Assembly: GCA_000775715.1 (NCBI GenBank)
Contig: JRWQ01000009.1
Coordinates: 62,001 to 126,000 of the forward strand
Length of the DNA: 64,000 nucleotides
Direction: 5' to 3'
Source of the DNA: Vibrio tubiashii
Lineage (GTDB): Bacteria > Pseudomonadota > Gammaproteobacteria > Enterobacterales > Vibrionaceae
Every line of letters begins with the position of its first letter. The first letter of the stretch is position 1. Shown one piece after another: positions 46,813 through 55,034 of the stretch. Under the pieces are notes generated by a model, which did not search any database, was not told where the DNA came from, and saw nothing but the letters and a program-made list of their open reading frames with translations. Made by a program: the position numbers and the translations under genes.

Positions 46813-48531
46813 TTATTGAGCGATCAGATCTTTATAAGCGATGGTTTTACCCTGTGGCTTCTCGTTAGCCAGTTTCGCTTTAGGTGCACCTGGTTGAGAC
46901 AACCAGTACTCACGATCATTCTTCGGATTAAGCTGCGGGCCACATTCACCTTGTGCTCCACTACGCTCTAGACGCTGAAGTACGCGATCTTGTGCTTTTG
47001 CTAGGCCGTCCAAAGCTTCTTGAGGTGTTTTCTCACCGCTTGCCGCTTCAGATACATATTGCCACCATAGCTGCGCAAGTTTTGGATAGTCAGGAACGTT
47101 GGTACCTGTTGGCGTCCACTGCTTACGAGCATCACTGCGGTAGAACTCGACCAGACCACCTAGCTTAGGCGCTGCATCTGTCATCGCTTGAGAGTTAATA
47201 TCAGACTCACGAATCGGCGTTAGACCAACCAATGTCTTCTTCAAACTAACTGATTTTGATACCACAAATTGAGCGTATAACCACGCTGCTTGGCGACGAT
47301 CCAATGGTGTACTGTTGAGGAATGTCCATGAGCCAGCATCTTGATAACCTAGCTTCATGCCGTCTTCCCAGTATGGGCCGCGTGGTGATGGCGCCATACG
47401 CCATTTCGGAGTACCGTCTTCGTTTACAACTGGAAGTCCTGGCTTGGTCATATCCGCAGTAAAGGCGGTGTACCAGAATATTTGCTGCGCGATGGAACCT
47501 TGAGCAGGAACCGGACCCGCTTCACCAAACGTCATACCTTGAGCTTCCGGTGGCGCGTACTGCTTCAACCAATCAACGTATTTAGTTGTTGCGTAAACCG
47601 CTGCTGGGCCATTGGTTGCACCACCACGAGCGACATCTGAGCCGACTGGTTTACAACCCTCGATACGAATGCCCCACTCATCTACTGGCAAACCGTTTGG
47701 AATCCCTTTATCACCTGCACCAGCCATAGAGAACCACGAGTCAGTGAAACGCCAACCTAGTGATGGGTCTTTCTTACCATAATCCATATGGCCGTATACT
47801 GGCTCACCGTCGATTGTTTTTACTTTATCAGTAAAGAACTCAGCGATGTCTTCATACGCTGACCAGTTCAAAGGTACACCTAACTCATAGCCGTACTCTT
47901 GTTTAAACTTAGCTTTTAGGTCTTCGCGCTCAAACCAATCGGCACGGAACCAGTACAGGTTGGCAAACTGCTGATCCGGTAGTTGATATAGTTTACCGTC
48001 CGGACCAGTGGTGAAATCCAGACCAATGAAATCTGGCAAGTCTAGGTATGGGTTAGTCACGCTTTTACCTTCGCCAGCAATGAAGTCGGAGATTGGTACA
48101 ACCTTACCGTAACGAACGTGAGTACCAATCAAGTCAGAATCGTTAATGTAGCCATCGTAGATGTTACGACCAGTCTGCATCTGGGTTTGCAACTTCTCTA
48201 CCACATCACCTTCTTGAATCAGGTCATGATTGACCTTAATGCCAGTGATTTCGTAGAAAGCTTTCGCCAGTACTTTAGCTTCATACTCGTGTGTAGTAAT
48301 CGTTTCAGAAGCAACGTTGATTTCCATGCCTTGGAACGGTTTCGCTGCATCGATAAACCACTGCATCTCTTGCGTTTGCTCTTGTTGCGACAAAGTTGAT
48401 GGCGTGAACTCTTCATTCAACCATTTCTTCGCCGCCGCCATGTCAGCAAGCGCTGCTGGTGAAAGTGTTGCAAGCGCGAAAGTCAGCGCTAAGCTACGTG
48501 CAAGGTAAGACTTTTTGATATCCTTTTTCAT
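46813..48531 (-). CDS. GlpV-like periplasmic binding protein of a glycerol-type ABC importer
   Basis: This 572-residue extracellular solute-binding protein has a Sec signal peptide ending near ALA-D (residue 29), with the ATG at 48531 after GGAG. At about 570 residues it is far larger than ordinary sugar-binding proteins (about 400), as in Rhizobium leguminosarum GlpV. Characteristic stretches include FQGMEINVASETITTHEYEAKVLAKAF and WRFTDSWFSMAGAGDKG. It is the last gene of a six-gene operon with DUF2160, two permeases and two ATPases, which matches the rhizobial glycerol operon gene for gene. Substrate is inferred as glycerol or a related polyol. The 111-base gap before it contains an inverted repeat ACATG-TT-CATGT (48623-48634). 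Confidence 0.8.
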   Translation of the reverse strand: MKKDIKKSYLARSLALTFALATLSPAALADMAAAKKWLNEEFTPSTLSQQEQTQEMQWFIDAAKPFQGMEINVASETITTHEYEAKVLAKAFYEITGIKVNHDLIQEGDVVEKLQTQMQTGRNIYDGYINDSDLIGTHVRYGKVVPISDFIAGEGKSVTNPYLDLPDFIGLDFTTGPDGKLYQLPDQQFANLYWFRADWFEREDLKAKFKQEYGYELGVPLNWSAYEDIAEFFTDKVKTIDGEPVYGHMDYGKKDPSLGWRFTDSWFSMAGAGDKGIPNGLPVDEWGIRIEGCKPVGSDVARGGATNGPAAVYATTKYVDWLKQYAPPEAQGMTFGEAGPVPAQGSIAQQIFWYTAFTADMTKPGLPVVNEDGTPKWRMAPSPRGPYWEDGMKLGYQDAGSWTFLNSTPLDRRQAAWLYAQFVVSKSVSLKKTLVGLTPIRESDINSQAMTDAAPKLGGLVEFYRSDARKQWTPTGTNVPDYPKLAQLWWQYVSEAASGEKTPQEALDGLAKAQDRVLQRLERSGAQGECGPQLNPKNDREYWLSQPGAPKAKLANEKPQGKTIAYKDLIAQ

Positions 48532-48642
48532 TATTGTGTAACTCCAGTTATGAGTATTCTCGTTTCTTACGTTATTGAGTACGCCCACTCTCGCTTAAAC
48601 CAGCTACTACCTGAGTGTGAGCACATGTTCATGTCGTTGTAT

Positions 48643-48915
48643 TCATCCCCACTTCAAAACTGTACCTAGCCAAATTACGCAGATGGTAAATGGCACCCAA
48701 ATAGAAAGCTCTGTTAACCCTACGAATCCCAAATGGATAAACGCTGAGCTCAATAAGCCAATAAACAAGCGATCACCTCGTGTGGTCGCTATAGGTAGAA
48801 ACCCTTTACGCACAATGCATGGCGAACGAATTTCTAAAATCGTCATCGTTAATAGAATCAGCGCTATACCCATAAAAAACAGTGCCGACGGTGTTGTCCA
48901 TGCCATCCAAGCCAT
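48643..48915 (-). CDS. DUF2160 small membrane protein (GlpU-like)
   Basis: This 90-residue protein has hydrophobic helices at about 9-27 (ALFFMGIALILLTMTILEI) and about 52-85, separated by a basic loop (RSPCIVRKGFLP, TTRGDRLF). DUF2160 proteins occur between permease and binding-protein genes of GlpSTPQUV-like importers, as here. Their role is untested as far as I know; an accessory membrane subunit is likely. Eleven bases separate it from the permease gene. Confidence 0.8.
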   Translation of the reverse strand: MAWMAWTTPSALFFMGIALILLTMTILEIRSPCIVRKGFLPIATTRGDRLFIGLLSSAFIHLGFVGLTELSIWVPFTICVIWLGTVLKWG

Positions 48916-48926
48916 GTGTGTTCTCC

Positions 48927-49751
48927 TTAAACTCGACCCAGTGCGAAGCCTTTCGCAACGTGATTTCTAACAAACCAAATAACTAAAATGCCCGGCAAAA
49001 TGGTCAGTACACCTGCTGCGGCTAACACGCCCCAGTCAATACCCGAAGCACTGACAGTTCGGGTCATCACCGCAGAAATAGGCTTGGCATCAACCGATGT
49101 CAGCGTTCTGGCAAGCAGTAGCTCGACCCAACTGAACATGAAACAGAAAAACGCCGAGACCCCAATCCCTGAACGGATCATCGGCAAAAAGATTTTGACG
49201 AAGAATTTTGGAAAGCTGTAACCATCGATGTAGGCGGTCTCATCAATTTCACGTGGAACGCTCGACATAAATCCTTCTAAGATCCATACCGCCAATGGCA
49301 CGTTGAACAGACAGTGCGCCAACGCTACCGCAATATGCGTATCGAACAATCCGACGGAGGAGTAAAGTTGGAAAAACGGCAGTAGAAATACCGCAGGTGG
49401 TGCCATTTTATTGGTCAACAGCCAGAAGAATAGATGGTTGTCACCGACAAACTTAAAGCGTGAGAACGCATACGCCGCTGGTAGTGCCACGGTTAAGGTG
49501 ATCACCATGTTCATCACTACGTAAATAATCGAGTTTACGTAGCCCATATACCAACTTGAATCAGAGAAAATGGTCGCGTAATTCTTAAACGTCCAGTTCT
49601 CAGGAAAGAAGCTCAAGCCACCTAAGATCTCTTGGTTCTCTTTGAAAGACATGTTGAGTAGCCAATAGATCGGCAGCATCAAACAGATGATATATAGCGC
49701 TAAGCCTGCAATTTGTGTGTAGCGGGTGTATTTAGATTTTGTCATCGCCAT
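48927..49751 (-). CDS. ABC importer permease, GlpQ-like
   Basis: This 274-residue inner-membrane permease has six hydrophobic helices and the MalG-type coupling EAA loop EIDETAYIDGYSFPKFFVKIFLP at about 185-207. The start is the ATG at 49751 after AAGGAAACTACA; the longer frame would overlap the upstream permease gene. It forms the translocation path with the second permease. The name comes from the rhizobial glycerol importer and must not be confused with the E. coli glpQ phosphodiesterase. Confidence 0.85.
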   Translation of the reverse strand: MAMTKSKYTRYTQIAGLALYIICLMLPIYWLLNMSFKENQEILGGLSFFPENWTFKNYATIFSDSSWYMGYVNSIIYVVMNMVITLTVALPAAYAFSRFKFVGDNHLFFWLLTNKMAPPAVFLLPFFQLYSSVGLFDTHIAVALAHCLFNVPLAVWILEGFMSSVPREIDETAYIDGYSFPKFFVKIFLPMIRSGIGVSAFFCFMFSWVELLLARTLTSVDAKPISAVMTRTVSASGIDWGVLAAAGVLTILPGILVIWFVRNHVAKGFALGRV

Positions 49752-49761
49752 TGTAGTTTCC

Positions 49762-50625
49762 TTACTTACTCTCACCATGCGTCATTGCGGTATAGAACAC
49801 CCAACTCACCAGCAAGATGATTAGGAAGTAGATGATTGAAAATGCCGCAGCCGGACCGATATCAAACTGACCAATCGCCATTTTGGTTAGCGTCTGGCTG
49901 AGGAATGTGGTCGAGTTACCCGGTCCGCCACCGGTCAATACGAACGGTTCGGTGTAGATCATGAAGCTATCCATAAAGCGGATCAGGATGCCAATCAGCA
50001 GCACGCTCTTAAGCTTTGGCAACTGGATGTAACGAATGATTGACCACGTAGACGCACGGTCGATATTCGCGGCTTGATAGTAGGCATCGGGAATGGCGCG
50101 CAACCCTGAATAGCAAAGCAGTGCGATGAGTGACGTCCAGTGCCAAACATCCATCAAAATCACCGTTAACCAAGCATCTATCGGGTTACCTGCATAGTTG
50201 TAGTCAACGCCCATTTCATTGAGTGCCCAGCCAAAAAGACCAATATCTGCACGACCAAAGATCTGCCAAATAGTGCCAACAACGTTGAGTGGAATCAGCA
50301 AAGGAATAGCCAACACAATCAAACAGAAAGCAGACCATTTGCCTTTAGTTGGCATAGTTAAGGCGACGATAATTCCTAGTGGCACTTCAATCAGTAAAAT
50401 GGTGAAGGTAAAGCCGAACTGACGCAGTAGTGCACCGTGTAACCTTTCGTCATTAAGCGTTTCTCGATACCACTCAGTACCAACAAAATAGGCCGTATTG
50501 GCGTCAAATATGTCTTGTAGTGAGTAGTTGACTACCGTCATCAAAGGCACAATGGCACTGAATGCCACCAGCAGAAATACGGGTAGAACAAGGAACCACG
50601 CTTTGTTGTTTACTACCTTATCCAT
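49762..50625 (-). CDS. ABC importer permease, GlpP-like
   Basis: This 287-residue permease of the MalF/UgpA type has six helices and the EAA-like loop AIPDAYYQAANIDRASTWSIIRYIQLP at about 175-200. Its ATG overlaps the stop of the ATPase gene by one base (TAATG), indicating tight coupling. It pairs with the GlpQ-like permease, whose gene begins 10 bases downstream. Confidence 0.85.
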   Translation of the reverse strand: MDKVVNNKAWFLVLPVFLLVAFSAIVPLMTVVNYSLQDIFDANTAYFVGTEWYRETLNDERLHGALLRQFGFTFTILLIEVPLGIIVALTMPTKGKWSAFCLIVLAIPLLIPLNVVGTIWQIFGRADIGLFGWALNEMGVDYNYAGNPIDAWLTVILMDVWHWTSLIALLCYSGLRAIPDAYYQAANIDRASTWSIIRYIQLPKLKSVLLIGILIRFMDSFMIYTEPFVLTGGGPGNSTTFLSQTLTKMAIGQFDIGPAAAFSIIYFLIILLVSWVFYTAMTHGESK

Positions 50626-51725
50626 TACTCTTCCCCTACATTGACTAAGAATTCATCGACATACAGCATGGTCCATTGCTCAGGGAAGCTAATGTATGCC
50701 TCTTTTTCCGGAACTGGCTGATCCTCCTGTAAGCGTGCCTTGATTTGCTTGTTACCCAGTTGCAAGGTGACGATTTTGTACGTACCTAAATCTTCAACAT
50801 GTAACACCTCGGAGCGTAGAGCGGACTCATTGCCCTTCTCCCAAACATGAACAAATTCAGGTCGAATACCGATCTTGATGTTGGTGCTTTTAGCTTGAGC
50901 AATGGCGTGACGGTAGGACTCTGATAGCGGCACTTCGACACCATCAAACATGACGCCTTTATCTGTTGGCGTGACCTCCATTAAGTTCATCCCAGGGCTG
51001 CCAATGAAGTAGCCAACAAAGGTGTGGTTTGGTCTTTCGAATAGTTCTCTAGGCGTACCAAATTGCACAATCTGCCCGTTGTACATCACGGCAATCTCAT
51101 CAGCGAACGTCGATGCCTCAAGCTGATCATGCGTGACATACACCATAGTGATATTGAATTGCTGGTGGATCTGTTTAAGCTTGCGGCGCAGTTTCCACTT
51201 CAATTGAGGGTCAATTACGGTCAGCGGCTCATCGAACAGAATCGCTGAGACATCATCGCGAACTAGGCCACGTCCCATCGACACTTTCTGCTTTTCATCC
51301 GCAGTAAGATGTTGGGCTTTTTTCGACAGCACATTGGTCAGCTCTAAGATTTCCGCAATCTCTGTCACTTTGGAGTGAACTTTGGCCTTATGAACCTTCA
51401 TGTTACGCAGTGGGAACGCTAAGTTGTCGTACACCGTCATGGTGTCGTAGATCACTGGGAACTGGAAAACCTGCGCAATGTTACGATCTTGCGGGCGAAG
51501 TTCGTTGACTCGCATGTCATCGAACAGCACGTCCCCTTGAGATGGACTCATCAAACCTGAAATGATGTTGAGCAACGTCGACTTACCACAGCCCGATGGC
51601 CCCAATAGCGCGTAAGCCCCACCCTGTTTCCACACGTGATTCATCTCTTTAATCGCGTAAGGAGAAGACTCGGTTGGCTTCTTGTCATAGGTATGCGCGA
51701 GAGAATTAAGTGTAATTTGAACCAT
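50625..51725 (-). CDS. ABC importer ATPase with degenerate signature motif (GlpT-like)
   Basis: This 366-residue MalK-type ATPase has Walker A GPSGCGKST at 42-50, Q-loop FQFP, Walker B ILFDEP at 162-167, and H-loop H199 in VTHDQ. The ABC signature normally reading LSGGQ is LTADE (140-144, LTADEKQKVSMGRG). The C-terminal OB/TOBE domain (about 240-360) is of CUT1 type. It lies 5 bases after the first ATPase gene and most likely forms a heterodimer with that protein. Not related to the E. coli glpT antiporter. Confidence 0.88.
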   Translation of the reverse strand: MVQITLNSLAHTYDKKPTESSPYAIKEMNHVWKQGGAYALLGPSGCGKSTLLNIISGLMSPSQGDVLFDDMRVNELRPQDRNIAQVFQFPVIYDTMTVYDNLAFPLRNMKVHKAKVHSKVTEIAEILELTNVLSKKAQHLTADEKQKVSMGRGLVRDDVSAILFDEPLTVIDPQLKWKLRRKLKQIHQQFNITMVYVTHDQLEASTFADEIAVMYNGQIVQFGTPRELFERPNHTFVGYFIGSPGMNLMEVTPTDKGVMFDGVEVPLSESYRHAIAQAKSTNIKIGIRPEFVHVWEKGNESALRSEVLHVEDLGTYKIVTLQLGNKQIKARLQEDQPVPEKEAYISFPEQWTMLYVDEFLVNVGEE

Positions 51726-51730
51726 GACCG

Positions 51731-52819
51731 CTACCCCCTAACATCACGAATCGGGGCATGGATTAGATTCTGATCCATACCAAAGACATAAAATTTGTGG
51801 ATTGGAATGTAGATCTTTATCGTTTCATCCACGTCGTAGCTGTGCACGCCCGCTAAGTGCAGCACCATATCTAAGTGCCCATTGCGAACATGAAGAAAAG
51901 TCTCTGAACCACTAATTTCAGCCACTTCGACTTGAACTGTCAGCTCTACATCATCATCGTTTTTGGGCAGCAAACTTAGGTGGCTAGGTCGAATACCAAA
52001 CTGGTACTCCCCTTGGTCTAAATTGCTTAATGATTGATTCAGCGGGAAATGGGCACTCTTATCAAACGTGACTTCATTGCTAGTTACAGAGCCAGAAATT
52101 AGATTAATCGGTGGCTCACTAAATAAGGTCGCAGAGTCAACATTATCAGGTTGGTGATACACAGAAGCCGTAGGCCCAGATTGAATCACTCGACCTTCGT
52201 GGAGAATGGTGGTGGTGCCTCCCAGAGCGAGCGCTTCATTCGGTTCAGTCGTCGCATAGATTGCGATGGTATGCCTAGTTTGAAATAGCTCGCGCATCTC
52301 TTGGCGCAGCTCTTCGCGCAACTTGTAATCAAGGTTAACTAGCGGCTCGTCGAATAGAATGATTTCAGCGTCTTTAACTAAGGCACGCGCCATCGCGGTA
52401 CGCTGCTGTTGCCCACCAGAAAGCGCCAACGGGTGTTTGTTCAAGTGTTCAGTAATGCGCAGCATCTCTGCGGTTGCGTGAACGCGTTCTTGGATCTCTT
52501 TTTCTGGCATCCCAGCCAAACGTAGTGGTGAAGCCACATTCTCAAACACGCTTAGGTTGGGATAATTGATGAACTGCTGGTACACCATAGAGATGTTGCG
52601 TTCTCTCACCGATACACCAGTGACATCAACGCCATTAACCAGAATCTTACCTGATGTGGGTTTGTCTAAACCTGCAATCAATCGCATCAACGAGGTCTTT
52701 CCTGCCAATGTGCGCCCTAAAAGCACATTGAACGAACCAGGTTGAAAGGTCAGGTTAACGTCCGAGATATGCATCTCTCCGTCGACAAACTTGCTTACCT
52801 GCTCAAGTGTTAGTGACAC
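51731..52819 (-). CDS. ABC importer ATPase lacking the H-loop histidine (GlpS-like)
   Basis: This 362-residue MalK-type ATPase has Walker A GRTLAGKTS at 35-43, a canonical signature LSGGQ at 133-137 and Walker B ILFDEP at 154-159. The H-loop histidine is replaced by T191 (YATTEPNEA where the partner has YVTHDQLEA). The start is GTG at 52819 with AAGGAG 6 bases upstream. The ATG at 52882 in the same frame lies inside the sigma-54 promoter and would precede the transcript start, so it is rejected. First gene of the operon. Confidence 0.88.
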   Translation of the reverse strand: MSLTLEQVSKFVDGEMHISDVNLTFQPGSFNVLLGRTLAGKTSLMRLIAGLDKPTSGKILVNGVDVTGVSVRERNISMVYQQFINYPNLSVFENVASPLRLAGMPEKEIQERVHATAEMLRITEHLNKHPLALSGGQQQRTAMARALVKDAEIILFDEPLVNLDYKLREELRQEMRELFQTRHTIAIYATTEPNEALALGGTTTILHEGRVIQSGPTASVYHQPDNVDSATLFSEPPINLISGSVTSNEVTFDKSAHFPLNQSLSNLDQGEYQFGIRPSHLSLLPKNDDDVELTVQVEVAEISGSETFLHVRNGHLDMVLHLAGVHSYDVDETIKIYIPIHKFYVFGMDQNLIHAPIRDVRG

Positions 52820-52836
52820 TAAAAACTCCTTACCAT

Positions 52837-52867
52837 TCGAACAAATGTTTTTTTCGATATTGTTCGA
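52837..52867. promoter_or_regulatory. Inverted repeat at the operon transcription start
   Basis: TCGAACAA (52837-52844) and TTGTTCGA (52860-52867) form a perfect 8-bp inverted repeat with 15 bases between. The predicted sigma-54 start site (about 52860) lies at the edge of one arm, so a bound protein could block or modulate initiation. The same TCGAACAA recurs at 53102-53109. Confidence 0.4.
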
Positions 52868-52870
52868 TAG

Positions 52871-52886
52871 AGCGAGAGTCATGCCA
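52871..52886 (-). promoter_or_regulatory. Sigma-54 (-24/-12) promoter of the ABC importer operon
   Basis: On the minus strand the sequence TGGCATG-ACTC-TCGCT matches TGGCAYR-N4-TTGCW at 11 of 12 fixed positions, with GG and GC 10 bases apart as required. Transcription would start near 52860, about 40 bases before the GTG start. An enhancer-binding activator gene is divergent. Confidence 0.8.
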
Positions 52887-53028
52887 ATTTAAAGAAAATG
52901 AAACAATTATTTTACAATACACCTTCCCAAGCCTTACAAGCCCTGACCTCTGGACAAAAAGTCTTTAAAACACCGAGTTTTCCAGTTAATTCATATATGA
53001 GACGGCAGTAACATTTGTTAATAAAATG

Positions 53029-53109
53029 TGTTCATTTGATGTTCAAGCTGTTCAGATGAGTGGTATGTTAAATGAGCGTTTGTGATCATAAACATTCACA
53101 TTCGAACAA
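53029..53109. promoter_or_regulatory. Candidate upstream activator binding region
   Basis: Three direct copies of TGTTCA occur at 53029-53034, 53040-53045 and 53049-53054, and TCGAACAA at 53102-53109. They lie about 145-240 bases upstream of the -24/-12 element, a normal distance for an enhancer. The 20 bases at 53081-53100 also form TGTGA-N10-TCACA. Assignment to the divergent regulator is inference. Confidence 0.35.
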
Positions 53110-53159
53110 TTAGAATAATTACTTAAGAACACTATGTATCGCTGCTATTGGCCAATGCT

Positions 53160-55034
53160 ATGGACAAAAAACACCAATCGATTATCGAGAACTCTTGGCT
53201 GCGCTGTCGAGAAGCTGGGCTCGTACACAACAGTAACCCGATAATAGAAATGGAGACTGGGCAAACTTTTGCTCACACTCTCGATGAACACTCTGGGCTG
53301 TTGACGACCACTCAACAGAAAGTCCTACCTTTCTACGACAGTTTGCTGTCTAACAGTAATTGCTTGATCACGCTTGCAAACACCAATGGGCAAGTATTGA
53401 ACAGTTGGGGTGAACAACGTTTCTTCTCTCAAAGACAACCACAAGTGTTTCAAAATGGAGTGAGTTGGCAAGAGGGGCTTATCGGCACGAATGCGATAGG
53501 TACCGCTCTTGAAACAGGCTCGATTGTTCAGGTGTTTCATGATGAACACTTTTTAACGTCAAATAGATTTATGACTGGCTCCGCAGCGCCACTGTTTGAT
53601 GCGGACAGGAAGATGGCTGGCGTGCTGTCGATATCAAGTGACGCATATATGCCCACAGCTCATACATTGGGAATGGTCAAGCTGATGTCACAGGCGATTG
53701 AAAACCAACTGATTGCCTCAAAGTTTCAATCTGAACACTACCTGTTATGGTTTAACACTGCGCCTGAAAACATCGACAGTCAGTGGTCATCATTGCTGGT
53801 GTTCAATGAACACGGGGTAATAATCTCTGCAAATCGCCGAGCAGAGGTGGTAATTGGGCAAGATCTAGCACTACAACGCTTAGACCAAATTTTTGATATC
53901 AAGCTTGAACAGTTACTGTCACACCCTCCATTCAACCCAGCGGCACTCAGCACCCACTCTAAACTCAATTTTTTTGGCATTATCACCCCGCCAAAAAAAC
54001 CGATTGGTCGCCAGTTGGACTACCGAAAATCGATACCTAAACCGTCCAGTAACGATGCTAAATCCCCTCTAAACTTGGAACGCTTGAACATGGGTGACCC
54101 ACGACTTGCCAAAGCAATCACTCAGGCAAGCCGTATTCTAGACACAGAGATCCCTATCTTGATTCATGGTGAAACTGGAGTGGGAAAAGAGGTCTTCGTC
54201 AACGCACTGCACTTATCTAGTGAACGAAAACACGCGCCTATGATTGCCGTTAACTGCGCAGCCATCCCCGCAGAACTGGTGGAGTCGGAGCTATTTGGCT
54301 ATGAGAAAGGGGCATTTACTGGAGCCAACAACAAGGGATACGTCGGCCTAATCCGCAAAGCAGACAAAGGGACGCTATTTCTAGATGAGCTAGGTGACAT
54401 GCCAATCAACGTTCAAGCACGATTACTGCGAGTGCTGCAAGAGCGCAAGGTCACCCCGCTAGGTTCAACGACGTCTTACCCAGTTGATTTCAAACTCGTG
54501 TCCGCGACAAACCGCAACTTAAAACAAGATGTAGAGAGAGGCACATTTCGCCAAGATCTATACTACCGAGTCACAGGTCTCAACCTCTCGTTACCAGCAT
54601 TACGAGAACGCACCGATAAAGAAGCATTAGTGAAATTCTTACTGGCAAAATACGCCATCGAAGGTGAAACGCCAAATATTAGTCTAGAAGTGTTAGCAAT
54701 GTTTAAGTCACATCCGTGGCCGGGTAACATCAGACAATTGGTCAGTGTGATTCAGATTGCCATGGCCATGGCCGTGGCAGGAGATGAAACCATCGGCGTG
54801 GAACACCTACCCGACGATTTCCTTCATGACCTTGAAGAACATCACCCAGACCCCATAACTTTCGCAACCAGCAATATCAGCCGACTCAATTCAGCTACTC
54901 AGCCAGAGTTAGAGCATGACGACTGGCTCAGTGTTTATGAACAAAATGGCCGCAATGTTTCAGCGACAGCCAAGGATCTGAATATCAGTCGAAATACGCT
55001 CTATAAACGGCTGAGGGAACAAGGGCTACGTTAG
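53160..55034 (+). CDS. Sigma-54-dependent activator, AcoR/DhaR-like
   Basis: This 624-residue enhancer-binding protein starts at the ATG at 53160; an in-frame TTG four codons upstream is less likely. An N-terminal segment with SWLRCREAGL is followed by a GAF domain (about 60-185) and a PAS-like segment (about 205-260). The AAA+ domain has Walker A GETGVGKE at 337-344, the sigma-54 contact loop GAFTGA at 384-389 and Walker B GTLFLDELGD at 404-413. The C-terminal Fis-type helix-turn-helix (NVSATAKDLNISRNTLYKRL) binds DNA. It resembles AcoR and E. coli DhaR, which sense acetoin or dihydroxyacetone metabolism. It most likely activates the divergent importer operon. Confidence 0.88.
   Translation: MDKKHQSIIENSWLRCREAGLVHNSNPIIEMETGQTFAHTLDEHSGLLTTTQQKVLPFYDSLLSNSNCLITLANTNGQVLNSWGEQRFFSQRQPQVFQNGVSWQEGLIGTNAIGTALETGSIVQVFHDEHFLTSNRFMTGSAAPLFDADRKMAGVLSISSDAYMPTAHTLGMVKLMSQAIENQLIASKFQSEHYLLWFNTAPENIDSQWSSLLVFNEHGVIISANRRAEVVIGQDLALQRLDQIFDIKLEQLLSHPPFNPAALSTHSKLNFFGIITPPKKPIGRQLDYRKSIPKPSSNDAKSPLNLERLNMGDPRLAKAITQASRILDTEIPILIHGETGVGKEVFVNALHLSSERKHAPMIAVNCAAIPAELVESELFGYEKGAFTGANNKGYVGLIRKADKGTLFLDELGDMPINVQARLLRVLQERKVTPLGSTTSYPVDFKLVSATNRNLKQDVERGTFRQDLYYRVTGLNLSLPALRERTDKEALVKFLLAKYAIEGETPNISLEVLAMFKSHPWPGNIRQLVSVIQIAMAMAVAGDETIGVEHLPDDFLHDLEEHHPDPITFATSNISRLNSATQPELEHDDWLSVYEQNGRNVSATAKDLNISRNTLYKRLREQGLR

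Noticed and set aside
53081..53100. TGTGA...TCACA as a CRP site
   Set aside because: The spacer is 10 bases, not 6, so a standard CRP dimer would not fit.
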